This document shows, piece after piece, positions 1-9,978 of a stretch of DNA of 64,000 bases. The DNA comes from Laburnicola sp. R22_1 (taxonomy: Eukaryota > Ascomycota > Dothideomycetes > Pleosporales > Didymosphaeriaceae): positions 2,604,001 to 2,668,000 of the forward strand of contig JACONQ010000009.1 in assembly GCA_014281115.1 (NCBI GenBank). Direction: 5' to 3'. Numbering within the stretch: the stretch's first letter is position 1; every line of letters begins with the position of its first letter. Under the pieces are notes generated by a model. The model ran no database searches, was not told the DNA's origin, and worked only from the letters and a program-made list of their open reading frames with translations. Position numbers and translations under genes: made by a program.

Positions 1-312
1 TGGCATTTGCCGATCCCGCGCGGCGGACACTACACACGCACGGAGTATATGTACTCGGGTGTGGATTTCGGTATGCTCAAGGATTGGGACGCGTACGTGG
101 TGGAGCACAGCGGCGGGTGCGGAGCTTTCGATCAGCTCGATTGGCCGATCCGTCGGTCGTTCAGCATACCCCAGAAGAGCTGCGGTAGGTGTGGATACGG
201 AAACAAGTGCATCCACTGCTGGGTGTGTGATGAGGAGTGTAGCATCCATTGCAGGGTGTGTGGGCTTGCCGGGTGCAGCGCGGTTGGAGGGGGCCAGGAG
301 CATTCAGGATAG
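1..312 (+). CDS. C-terminal part of a Cys-rich protein, partial at left edge
   Basis: The frame is open from the first base and ends at TAG 310-312, so this is probably the 3' end of a gene that starts outside the window. It encodes about 103 residues. The first two thirds look like ordinary globular sequence (GGHYTRTEYMYSGVDFGMLK). The last third is a dense run of cysteines in CGRCG, CIHCWVCDEEC and CRVCGLAGC patterns, suggesting a small metal-binding tail (inference from Cys spacing). There is no domain I can name. Overlapping frames here are shorter and less protein-like. An in-frame ATG at position 7 exists but nothing marks it as the true start. Confidence 0.5.
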   Translation, partial: WHLPIPRGGHYTRTEYMYSGVDFGMLKDWDAYVVEHSGGCGAFDQLDWPIRRSFSIPQKSCGRCGYGNKCIHCWVCDEECSIHCRVCGLAGCSAVGGGQEHSG

Positions 313-799
313 TAGTTGAGCGGAGTGTTTGAGATAGTCAAAGGTTGTCGAAGGAGCCCCCGGGACGGTATTGGTGGTACGCCAGACCCGCCGATAGCCC
401 TAGTCTCTTGTATAGTCAATGAATGTGTGCTATAAACCGTACCTAAACGCTTGTCAGCAACTTCAACATCTCAATGAGAAACACGCCTTACCTTTTCTCA
501 CCTCCATCAACCCACAAGACTGACAGTCTGCACTGCTAAAACCACTCGTAACTTCAAGCTCCCAATAAGAAACACACAAACTCACAAGACTGAAAGACTG
601 AAAGCCTACATTCCCACCCTCACAATCTCTCCCCAAAGCATCCCAACCCCCCATCCCCATTCAACGGCAAACAACCCTCCGCATACAAACATACACCAAA
701 CCCAAAAGCAACCAGCCATGCCAACACAAATTCCATTCAACGCGGGTATCTACCATCATCCAAACATCCCCACAACCAATCCCCCCAACACCCAAACAC
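313..799. other. intergenic, convergent 3' flanks
   Basis: This lies between the end of the left-edge gene and the stop codon of the minus-strand peptidase gene. From about 600 to 960 the plus strand is strongly C-rich with CCNCC runs. The part beyond 800 belongs to the peptidase coding region. I see no RNA gene or repeat. Confidence 0.5.
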
Positions 800-3248
800 T
801 CAATCCTCCTCCAACCACCCCGCCGCCCCCTCAACAACCCCCGCAGCAATCCCCACCCACCTCCTCACCCCCACCCAATCCCCCTCCTCCAACCCCTCCA
901 CAATCCCCGGAAACGTCGCCCCCGCATACCCCGTCCACTTCCCCGGCGCAAACACCACATGTTTGAACCAGCTCCTCCCATCCAACCCCTCCTCATACAA
1001 AAACTTGCGCTCAATCAATTTATACTTTGTATTCACGCGGCGAATCGCATAGTACAACCGGACTTTCTCCCACCATTTCCACCAGGGGATGTCGTTGTCG
1101 TAGAGGGACTGGAGGAGCGCCGACGCGGTGCCGTCGTGGATGGTGGCGGCAAAGGCGAAATGCGATACTGCGGCGTCGAGGGGCGCGAAGATATCTCCTT
1201 CTTCGGTCATCTTCTGTAATGTCTTCGCTTTATCCTTCACGCTGTCGACGTATCGCCTCAAGCCGTCGGCGTAGCGCGTAGCGTTCAATTGCACGACGGG
1301 CGTCTCGACAAGCTTCGCGGCTACGAGTGCCCAAACTTTTGCGACAGTCTCGTGGTATACGAAGTCGGGATCGCCGTATTTCTCCATCCAGTGGAACGAG
1401 TCGTAGTTAGAATGATAATGGTACACGGCATCCGAGTCACCTTCACCGAAGCCCATATCGACCGAGGGGATGCCGGCGAAGTCCTGGAAGGCCGTGAAGT
1501 CGGACCCAGAGCCCATGGTAGAGATGTGTTTGTTCCAAACATCGCCGACGGTCTGGCCGGGGATCGTTTGATTGGGGGAGAGGACCAGGTCGACTGCAAA
1601 CAATTAGCGTGCGGAGCGAGAATGCTGGGAGAAACTTACGCGTGTCAATGACCACCTTCTCCAGAAGCGGCGCGGCCGAGAGCCTCCAGTGGGGACCCTT
1701 CGTGCCGATATCGACATTGAGATACGCGATCGTCGACGCAGAGAGCCAGGGTAAGTACTCCTCGACCCACTCGGTCGATCCCACGAGGCCGTATTCTTCG
1801 CCATCCCAGCTCGCAAAAACAATGGTTCTCAACGGCTTCCAGCCGGCGCGCAGAGCGACGCCGAAGCTCCTGATGACCTCGTTCAATGCCGCAGACCCAC
1901 TGTTCGGATCGGCAGCGCCGCCCGCAATCCACGCGTCCCGATGGTTGCCCAGCACTACGACCTCGTCAGGAATGGTGCCGTTGATGATGCCGATGACATT
2001 CCACAGAGGCGTTGTCACGTAGTCTTGCTCGTTTACAAGGTTCAATGCGAGGTTGGAGGGAGAGGGACCGATGTTGTACTTGACGCCCTTGTAGCCGAGG
2101 CCTCCGCCTTGCCAGTACTTGTTGAACGAGGATGCTTCGGGGCCGTGGCCGTTCAAGGCTTTCAGTAGTGGAAGGGCGTCCTGGTAGGAGATGGGAATTG
2201 ATGGAATGAGGGGGATGGCATGGGAGGTGTCCTGGCGGGGTGCGCCCGGCTTGGACGGGTAGCCTGGCGTTGTAGGGTCGCCGGGAGCAAAGCCTTTGAG
2301 ATTCAGCTCACGCACTCTTTCTACTTCACAATGGAACTTACTCAAAAACTGACAGCTGCCGCGTTGTACTGAGCTGGGCTGGCGCGCCGGACCGTCGGGG
2401 TATGTAGCGTGGCCGTTGGCTTCGGTGACGTCCCCGTCATCGCCAGGATCGCTATACATAATTACCCCAACCATGCCCAACTCCTGTGCGCGCTTGACCT
2501 TGAGTCCCCGGAACACGCCGCCGTACTTCGCAAGCGCAATCTTGCCCTCGAGACTAACATTGGCCGCCTGCAGCTCCGAAAAGTCTTGGTACGTCCCATA
2601 ATTGACGAATACATACCCAGCCGTAACATTTCCCGAAGCGCTGTAGCCATGGAACGTCGGTACGCGATCTAACAGCCCACTCGTGCTATCCTCTTCTAAA
2701 ACGTCTTCTTCCAGGCCCGCCTCGAACTTGATCTTCCAGCCGTCGTCATCCACGACCTCTCCGTCCTCCTCCTCCTTCTGAAGCAGCGCAAGCCGGTGCC
2801 CCTTCGGATAATTGAGATAGACATCGTAATTCACGATCTCGCTCTCAACCCCGAACTCGACCCACCTCTCCCTCGTCCAGAGCGCCTGGCTTAGGTTCTT
2901 TCCCGCCAAATGCGGTCCGCTCGTATAATACCGGCTCCATTCTTTCGCCTTCTGCGCATCCGGCGTATCTTGCAGTATCGCCACTAGATCCTCATACTCC
3001 AAGCCTCTGTTGTTCGGCCAGCCATCCGGCACCTTCTGCGGCAGGAACCTCGACAACCCGGTAGAGGCCTCTGACTCGTCATTGTCCAGGGGCAACAAAT
3101 TCAGAATGAGGATGCCGGCGATGAAGCCCGTGAAGAGCGAGATGGAGAGGAAGAGGGTGCATACGAAGCGGAGCGTGTGGTGTGTGTAACGGTCGCGGTG
3201 GGGGCGGATTGGCACCACGGCGATTAGTGGAGTGCGCTCGTCGCTCAT
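800..3248 (-). CDS. M28B metallopeptidase, glutamate carboxypeptidase II-like membrane protein
   Basis: Three exons on the minus strand: 3248-2342, 2293-1640 and 1593-800, giving 784 aa (human GCPII is 750). The 48-nt intron 2341-2294 (GTAAGT...CAAAG) is a multiple of three and would be read through silently. The 46-nt intron 1639-1594 (GTAAGT...TTTGCAG) joins VVIDT to LDLVLSPNQ. I chose ATG 3248 (MSDERTPLIAV) over ATG 3281 because the short cytosolic tail then leads straight into the single membrane anchor near residues 30-55. A PA-type insert follows, then the zinc peptidase domain. The expected di-zinc ligands are all visible: H420 (NHRDAW), D431 (ADPNSG), catalytic E468 with E469 (DGEEYG), D497 (NVDIG) and H581 (YHSNY). 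The C-terminus fits a transferrin-receptor-like dimerisation domain. By family it should be a type II membrane exopeptidase releasing C-terminal residues, probably vacuolar or at the cell surface. It looks intact. Confidence 0.9.
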
Positions 3249-3829
3249 GGTGGCTTTCTCATCGCTCGTGCATCGATGCATCAGCTACGAGGGGGAAATT
3301 CGCAATTGCGATGTTTGCGGAGCTCGAGAGCTTTGCGGGGGAGCATGTACATGTCGTAGTTCTCGTACAAGTTGGACATGTTTCGTCATTGCGGCGGCTT
3401 TGTAAGGTCTTAGTAAGTACAGCCATCGCTTTCCAACGTCAATTCATCGACCCATCCATTCTTCCTTGCAACCTTCCACTTCATCCACATATTATTGCTT
3501 AACGAATATCACAGAATGATTTAACACCAAATTCAATTGCATACACATAGAAATCCCACAAAATTTTCACATTTCGAGCTCAATCGTCCACCTAACCATT
3601 ATCATTGCCAGTGGGTGGGGTTACATGTCTGCAAGACCCCAGTGGCCCCTCCCCTTGCCTCCGGAGAACGTTCAGACCCCGGTTGCCTCTACATGTAACG
3701 AGGACTTATACCGGGTTTGCGCACTCCATCGACGAAGAAAGAGGGATACCACTGAGCCCCCAACAGAGATGCTAGCCCACCCACCGCAGTCCCCCAGCAC
3801 ATAGACCCGAAGGCCCAGCCTACACAGCC
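3249..3829. other. promoter side of the peptidase gene and 3' flank of next gene
   Basis: No open frame worth calling. The part next to 3248 should carry the promoter of the minus-strand peptidase gene. I see no clear TATA box or repeat. Confidence 0.4.
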
Positions 3830-4417
3830 TCATCGGCGGCGCTGACGGCGGCGGCGAGGAGCGTCGCTGGGCACAACCCAGCGCTCGCGAGCTGCTCTCC
3901 TCCTCTCCCTCCTCCTCTCCCTCTCCCTCTTGAGCTCCGGCTCACGCCGAGCTATGTCGACGAAGCGCCGACGCAGGATGCCAACCTGGTGCTCCTCCAC
4001 CAGCTGTGAGTAACAAGATTAGCTCTGGTTGTCTTGGAACAATCCACCCTCCGGACTGATCCAGCAAGAGATGGTGACTGTAAGAACAATACACGTACCT
4101 GCTCGACACGCGCAATCATGTCGTCAAGCCGGCTCCGGCTTCTCCTCTCGAACACCGTTTCCACGGCCGAGGTCACTGCCTGCGACAGCCTGGTGTCCTC
4201 TTCGGACCCGACTTGTCCGTTCAGCCCGCTCCTGTAGTCCTCCCTTATACGCCGGATGGCGTTGTACTGTAACTTGTTACTGTCCCTACTTCTTGTATGC
4301 ACTAATTAGAGAACTTACGGAGGCGATGGCCTCGTCCAACCTCCTTGACCAGAGGAAGGGTGGGGCGGCGGCGGCGGCGGCGACGACGGCGGTGGTGCTG
4401 TTGCTGTTGCTGTTGCC

Positions 4418-4466
<49 letters not shown>

Positions 4467-4564
4467 GTGCTGGTGTGGGTGCTGGTGCTGGTGCTGGTGC
4501 GGGTGCGGGTGCGGGTGCTGGTGCTGGCGGTGCCAGCGCTGGCCGAACGCTGCATGTCCGACAT
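3830..4564 (-). CDS. Asn/Ser/Thr-rich small protein with basic helical C-terminus, unknown function
   Basis: Three exons: 4564-4319, 4266-4099 and 4003-3830, giving 195 aa. Both introns have clean borders (GTAAGT...TTACAG, 52 nt; GTACGT...CTCACAG, 95 nt) and keep one frame. The N-terminal third is low complexity: alternating Thr/Arg and Thr/Ser, then Ser-Asn repeats, then an Ala run. Exons 2 and 3 look helical and charged (YNAIRRIREDYRSGLNGQ, LDDMIARVEQLVEEHQ) and the protein ends in an Arg/Glu-rich tail finishing RRRRQRRR. This pattern suggests a coiled coil with a nuclear or nucleic-acid-binding tail, but that is only composition. The frame stays open upstream of ATG 4564 to an acceptor-like CACCCAG, and GTAAGT at about 4649 could end an earlier exon, so the true start may be further upstream. 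Confidence 0.6.
4363..4535. repeat. trinucleotide-based microsatellite inside coding exon
   Basis: The plus strand reads as runs of GCGGCG, then TTGCTG, TGGTGC and GGGTGC. On the coding minus strand these give poly-Ala, (Ser-Asn)n and (Thr-Ser/Arg)n tracts. It is probably length-polymorphic. Confidence 0.85.
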
Positions 4565-5084
4565 GTTTGGGCGACTATACTGGGTGAGTTAACGAACTAC
4601 AACTATAAGACGCGTCGGCGGCACCTTGTAGATTGATGGGGGAAGCTGTACTTACGTGGCTGCAGTTGCGCGGTGCGTGGAGAGGAGATCGGCCTGTCGG
4701 AGGTGAGGCGCCTACTATCAACAAAGATTTCCTCCCACCAGAGCACGTACCCCGCCAACCGCAGCCACAACATACACTTGCGTCATTTTTCGTAGCCTGC
4801 AGCAGCTTTTCTCGCTAGGCAGAATAGTTACTGTAAAATAATAGCTCACTGACTGCAGGAGCCTAAATCTCTCCGCACCGTCCTATATCTCCCTCCTCAG
4901 TGCCTACACATAGCCGCAAATTGCCCTCCCATGCCGTAAAACCCCACCACAATTGCCCAACCCAAGCCAAAAAGTAATGCCCTCTATTTCTCCCATAGCC
5001 AAGCCATCTCTCCTGCAGCCCGTGCACGCCTTTCACCCACCCCTCGCCCCAGCCCCACATAAAAAAAAGAACCCTCACCTCGCC
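4565..5084. other. upstream region of the Asn/Ser-rich gene
   Basis: Holds a possible 5' exon of the minus-strand gene (donor near 4649, acceptor just upstream of 4581). Otherwise C-rich on the plus strand with no recognised feature. Confidence 0.35.
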
Positions 5085-5091
5085 AAAAAAA
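5085..5091 (-). terminator. Pol III T-run terminator of the tRNA candidate
   Basis: Seven consecutive T on the minus strand, one base beyond the discriminator of the tRNA-like gene. Confidence 0.7.
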
Positions 5092-5092
5092 T

Positions 5093-5217
5093 TGGACGCC
5101 CCGAGAATCGAACCCGGATCTCCTGTGATCTCGGTCGGCCTTCTTACAGACAACCCTCGACCATCGTACATCACCGCACCGCCGATCACAGGCATGTTGC
5201 CATTGCACCAGACGCCC
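5093..5217 (-). tRNA. intron-containing tRNA, probably tRNA-Arg-like, anticodon uncertain
   Basis: Minus-strand 125-nt unit. The 5' GGGCGTC pairs with 3' GGCGTCC over seven positions, with two G-U pairs. The T arm is CCGGG-TTCGATT-CTCGG with a perfect B box. The D region TGGTGCAATGGCAAC and the five-base variable loop resemble tRNA-Arg. Anticodon stem CCTGT pairs with ACAGG, leaving about 52 nt of intron. The loop starts GATCGG; placing the anticodon by stem geometry gives TCG (Arg), but position 33 would then be A instead of the near-universal U. The stem could also extend through GATC/GATC. The immediate T7 terminator supports real Pol III transcription. It may be a divergent gene or a decaying copy. 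Confidence 0.6.
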
Positions 5218-5654
5218 TGATGTGTTTTTATTGAAGGTTTTCTGGATTGGAAAAGCTATATGGGACTGGGGGAGGTGAGTGGGGATTGGGAGGGCGGTGG
5301 GTGGTGGGCTGGCGCGGAGGGTTGGGGTGCTTCACGGAAAGGGCTGCAATTTAGACTACGCACGCACGGTGGGTGGGCATGGGTGGCTTGTTATGATTTG
5401 CTTGCCTGTAGGATTTGGCGTTCTTTACACTTCGTTGCTCTACTTCCAACTTCAGCACTCTACTTCGAACTTTTCAGCTGCAGTGCAACCTGTGGGGCTC
5501 CTCAACGCCAGACACGACACCCACACACGCTGCAACCAGATTGATATCCCGCCTTGAGATTGAGAACGAAATGGACTACACCAACGCCAGTGATATCTAC
5601 TCCTCCTCCCGGTATCTAAACGCGTCGGAGACACCGGCTAACTACACAAATAGG
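5218..5654. other. spacer upstream of tRNA and lead into repeat block
   Basis: G-rich sequence 5260-5380, then open frames that run into the tandem repeat. I see no independent gene. Confidence 0.3.
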
Positions 5655-6080
5655 TCCTTCGACGCCCTCGCCGCGGCCGTACGCTCGAATCCCCACACGC
5701 TGAACGAAGTCATACTACCGATGTTTATTACTCGCCTCGATGGCGCATTTTCAACCGGCTGCGCTCATAGCTTCTTCAACGCCATCGCCGCGGCCGTGCG
5801 CTCGAACTTCTACGCGCTGAACGAATACATACGAAAGATGTCTATGACTCCTCTTAATAGCGCATCTTTGACATCCGCAGCGCATATGGCTTCTTTAACG
5901 CACTCGCCGTGTCCGTACGCTCGACTTCCCACACGCTGAATGAATTCATGCCAACGAAATCAAATACCCGTCTCGATAGCGCGTCTTCGACACTGTCTGC
6001 GCATATAACTTCTTCAGCGTCAGCGTTGCGCGGGTAAGCTCGACCCCCTACACGCTGAACGAATCTATCCGCGCTGACTA
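5655..6080 (+). repeat. about four degenerate 120-bp tandem repeats, once coding
   Basis: The core 'GACGCCCTCGCCGCGGCCGT' plus '...CACGCTGAACGAA' recurs with a period near 120 bp (starts near 5657, 5777, 5897, 6017). The first two units read in one frame as SFDALAAAVRSN-PHTLNE and SFFNAIAAAVRSN-FYALNE. Later units are shifted or interrupted. Each unit also has a 'CTCGATAGCGCATCTTCGAC' variant. It looks like a repeat-bearing gene in decay. Confidence 0.6.
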
Positions 6081-6099
6081 TCTCATCAAGGTATGATGG

Positions 6100-6550
6100 T
6101 ACACGAAATAAGACTCTTTCCTCTATCTCTGGCATCTCCAACACGGCTTTCGCCTTTGTACCCCGTGGCTGTGGAGAAAGGCATCCTCGGCCGGCGCTTC
6201 ATCGAGCAGCGCGAGGACGGCGGCATGAGAGCGCGCCGCAAATGGCTTCATTAGATTCAGCGGTACGGATGCGAACACCTTCATCAGCGTCAACATCGCA
6301 GACCCGAAGACCTACATCTACCGCATAACCGTCTACGTCCTCGAGCAAACTTCGCGCCCCGAAATCTCACGAGCGCCCCCAACCCTCGAACACCCCGTAT
6401 TATGCCCGCGCCAGCACAGGCGGTTCTACGCTGCGCTCATACAGACCGTTATCCGCCCGTGCCTGTGCGGTTCAGCCGACGCCGCGTTCCTACAGCCCCT
6501 TCTACGACGCCGCGCTCTTCGATGGCTTCGCAACATACGGGTCGAACAGA
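6100..6550 (+). pseudogene. decayed coding remnant following the 120-bp repeats
   Basis: Two neighbouring frames carry protein-like text: GILGRRFIEQREDGG near 6180-6225, then, after a frame change, FIRFSGTDANTFISVNIADP near 6247-6306 and onward without a stop to about 6770. No ATG-initiated frame covers both. I read this as the continuation of the repeat-bearing gene above, broken by at least one indel and a TGA. I do not recognise the family. Confidence 0.35.
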
Positions 6551-6553
6551 CGG

Positions 6554-6935
6554 AAGTCAAATATACATGCGGAGGCAGGCGGGGGCTCGGGTCTACGATG
6601 TCGTACAACATGGCTTGCTGGGACACACTTCGCGCCTTGATACGGGCTCAAGAGACGGAAGTCGGTATACATGCGGACGGAGACGGAGACTCAGTTGTGC
6701 CACTTTGTACCGCAGGGGTTACAAGGAATGCGGTTCGAAAAGATGCAAGTCAATATACATGCTGAGGGAGAGGGCGGCTCGGTTCTGCACCGTCGTACAG
6801 CAGGAGTCGATGGGATACGCTCCGCGCCCCGATACGGTTTCAGCAGATGGAAGTCATAACACATGCGGAGGAAGATAGCCGCCCGATTCTGCACGGCCGT
6901 AGTGCAGGGGCTACTGGGATATACGTTGCGCCATG
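6554..6935 (+). repeat. four degenerate ~95-bp tandem repeats
   Basis: The phrase GGAAGTC-N(1-3)-ATACATGCGGA recurs near 6560, 6658, 6748 and 6848. Each copy is followed by similar text including GTACCGC/GTACAGCA and CTGGGATAC/ATGGGATAC. Units are of unequal length (about 90-103 bp) and well diverged. Confidence 0.6.
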
Positions 6936-7712
6936 ATGGAGGCGAGGATGAGGCTCTTCATAGGGAGATTAGGACCGAATACGGAGACAGGAATGGGCAA
7001 GGGGTCCGCCAATGTGGGGATGAACATGTACAGATGTATGCGAGGGCCCCGCGAAGACTCGGTAGCGTATTGTGGGGATACTGGATGCTCTGTGTCACGG
7101 CACGCAGAGTGATGAACTGTGACGGATAGTGTGTTTGAGGGCTGGACTGATGAGGCCTCTGGTAGAACGGCGAATGGCATCAGAAGTCTGATGATCTTCT
7201 CTTTGTTTGTTTCAATCCCTATACAGGCGGGCGTCAAAGTTCTTTGAGACATGTAACTGCAATAGCAAGTACTACAAGCTTCGTAGCATACATCGGGATC
7301 CGTCCCCCAACATGATTGTTTGTTTATAAACCTTGAGCAAACTTAAGCTAGTCAAGCTTCGCAATGTTAAGTTATATTTCATCTTCCTGGCATATACGGG
7401 GTTTCTCCAAACTATGTGAAGAACTAGTTTATGTTCCGATGAAGTATAGCAAGATGCGACATAGACTGCGGAAGTACTAAGACAGTCTTAGACACTGTAG
7501 GCATACATTTAGGGTACTGTATCTATAAGCCAGACTGGGAAAAGTTTGGTGTCGAGGGATTTGTTTGATGTTGAAGTCTGAGGATTGTCAAAATAATGCT
7601 GATACTGCTTGTACACGTCCAGGTACTTCCAGTACAAGAACACCTGTACATCCGATATTACCAACAACAACATTCTATCTACGTCCGAGTCTCAAAGCCA
7701 TACAACATCCAA
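6936..7712. other. upstream region of RING-like gene 1
   Basis: No gene recognised. The stretch is AT-richer than its surroundings from 7250 to 7600 and should include the promoter of the plus-strand gene starting at 7713. Confidence 0.35.
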
Positions 7713-8631
7713 ATGAGTAGCTCTAACGCTACCCCCATCCGTCTACCAGATCTCCGTGGCAGTTGCCGTACATGCAAGATCAAGGCCATCGACGCCGAGC
7801 TTCCCCTGTAGTCTCTAAGCTGCCATCCTTCTAATGAGCTCCAGTGCCAAAACTGTCTTCTTGAGGAATGGTACTATACCCGCAGCTCGGAAATCCATTG
7901 TTCCCGGCCAAAGTGTAACAAAGTCATTGACTTTCCTAAACTTCCAAAGATCTACAACGTCGTCCTCAAGCCACCTTTTGTCTATCACGTAACCCACATT
8001 CCTAAATCTGCGGGGCGATCATGCAGAATCGTATTGGCATTGATATGGAGGAGGCTCGACTGCTGATCACTCAAACTTACCCATACATGTTCGACAACAT
8101 AGAGCCGGAGACCGCGGGACTGGTGGAGCATACCATAAGACCCGCTGATTCGCATGATACACACATGCTTGATTATATTGACCCGATGCTTATGCCCACG
8201 GATACACCGCCACGGCATAACATGGTTCTCTCTGACCAGACACTGAAAGGCTTTGTTCGAAACCCCTTCCTCCAAGCAATCTACAATCACTTTTTGCCGT
8301 TAAATCCTGCTCGCAGGTTTCTCATCACACCGCTTGGAAAGATCTCGTGGACGGAGCTCTTCGCCAGTATATCATCGAGGTTCATGGGGCCCAGCTTGAA
8401 GCCGAAGGTTTCGACCTGTTCGACCTAAAAGCGATTAATGATTACGCAGAGCAGGCGAAAAGCAACTCGGAAGAAGTCAAGCTAATCATTCAGCACTGGT
8501 TCATGTTCTCATATATTCTGATGAGCTTGCCGTGTTGGCGGAACATGGAGCGGTTAGGTATCAAGACCACGGTGGAAGAGGTAGACGGGCTTATGAAAAT
8601 CGGTAGAGGATCTTCATTGCGGCAAAGATGA
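7713..8631 (+). pseudogene. RING-like zinc-finger gene 1, in-frame TAG at codon 33 and frame breaks
   Basis: ATG 7713 begins MSSSNATPIRLPDLRGSCRTC. After TAG 7809-7811 (codon 33) the same frame continues without shift as SLSCHPSNELQCQNC and later CSRPKCN. Together these give a C-x2-C / C-H / C-x2-C / C-x4-C array typical of a RING-type E3 fold (family knowledge). The frame then changes near 7989-8026, where removing 38 nt (GTAACC...ATGCAG) would restore it, and again near 8300-8330, before WKDLVDGALRQYIIEVHGAQ and an end at 8631. A 38-nt intron is very short, so real frameshifts are equally possible. The layout (N-terminal zinc finger, then about 200 residues of unknown helical sequence) matches the converging neighbour. 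It is either a dead paralogue or a gene using stop readthrough. Confidence 0.55.
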
Positions 8632-8735
8632 TGCCGTATTTTACATACAGTTGTACTGTACATGATGATAAGAGGAAACTTCTTACATCCTCACTTCCTC
8701 TTACGCCGTGCCACCGTCTCAGATTCCTAGAGATC

Positions 8736-9551
8736 TCAGAGCACAAAGCGCTCGTAGCTGCGCAAGGCCAGCATCTCTGACCAAATGAACGCCACCTCGC
8801 CCCATCCCTTGTTCCACCTTGCCAACCTCTCGTCCGTGACCTTCGCTGCGTCGTACTGAATCTTCATGAAGCCCGAAGGTCCTTGAACATCTTCCCATCC
8901 GCCTTTTCCGAGATCTCCGGGGTTGACGAAGAAGATGTTGAAGAAGATCTTCTCGAAGAGATTCTCGAGTTCTGCACGAAATTGAGGAGCCTCAGCAACC
9001 CAAAGGCGGTTCTTCTTGGAGATGTGGGCTTTGAAGGCGGCCCTGACCGGATTCGGATTGAAGATTTCCATTAACTCCAAAGGCACCTCCCCAAGAATGT
9101 CGACCTTGGGGTTCTGCTTCTTGACTTCATTGATGGACCCAAACAGGAGAAGCCATGCCTCATAGTTGTCCACCAGCATCAGCTCACCCTCCCCATTCGG
9201 ATACATGTTGAGTCGCGTCTCTGCACTGTACTGGACATGCTCTATCTTGTCCGCCGCGAGACCCTTCTCGAATGATATAATATCGTTGGTATTGTGCGCG
9301 AAGTAGTTCTTGATCGGGCCGACGGCCTTGAAGCCACAGGCGGTTGGGGTCCCAAGAGGGCAGCACGGGCAGTACAAGCAGGATGCGTTCGCTAAATGCT
9401 GCATTCCGTTGGCGATGCAGCTGCGACAAACGAAGTGGTGACACTTGGCTATTTAGTAGACGCACGCGCAGGCGTCCTCTTTGCTACAGTTGATGCAGAT
9501 GGCTCTGGAAAAGTCCTTGAGCACGGAAGGAGGAGCGACGGAGGAGGCCAT
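8736..9551 (-). pseudogene. RING-like zinc-finger gene 2, in-frame TAA at codon 33
   Basis: One minus-strand frame of 271 codons plus stop starts at ATG 9551 (MASSVAPPSVLKDFSRA). Its only interruption is TAA 9455-9453 at codon 33. The zinc-finger residues are complete around it: CINC before the stop, then KCHHFVCRSC and CLYCPCC after it, a C3HC4-like spacing. The remaining ~200 residues contain LNMYPNGEGELMLVDNYEAW, NPVRAAFKAHISKKNRLW and WGEVAFIWSEMLALRSYERF; domain unknown. A shorter product from ATG 9404 would lack the first half of the finger. No GT-AG intron removes the stop while keeping the cysteines. A CAA to TAA change would explain it. It converges on gene 1 (104 bp apart) and is divergent from gene 3. 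Confidence 0.6.
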
Positions 9552-9978
9552 CGTGGCTGTGTGCAGTTAGTTTGCGATGCAGTAGAAGGAGGAGGAGGGT
9601 TTCTGGTACATTGTCGCGGGCTGCAATGCTGGTGCGTCGCAGGTTGAATCGATGGTCGTGGTGCGATAAATCTCCAAGGCAATACAGCTTGAAGCTGGCA
9701 ACAGACTACGCAAAAATGGGCTAGGCTCGTGGATTGAACAGGAAATACCACTTCCAGGCAAGGATCTGGTTGGTGTGAATGTAGACCGCGTAAGTGGCAT
9801 GCTAGTATTTCGGCTTTACCTAAGCACCTCCACCTTCAAAAAGTAAACAAACACGGCAAGTGATCAGAATTTTAAAGGGTGGAATATCGCCCGCAACATG
9901 TATGTAGCATAGAAAAACTCCCCGAAAAGTGTATTCGACGTGCTAATACTCAAATCCAGATCAATCACATCCACTACC
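9552..9978. promoter_or_regulatory. shared divergent promoter of RING-like genes 2 and 3
   Basis: 427 bp between the divergent starts at 9551 (minus) and 9979 (plus). No TATA box or recognised site. The call rests only on gene orientation. Confidence 0.4.

Noticed and set aside
4029..4592. 187-codon plus frame rich in Leu
   Set aside because: Its poly-Leu/Val text is the complement of the Ser/Asn and Ala codon repeats of the spliced minus-strand gene.
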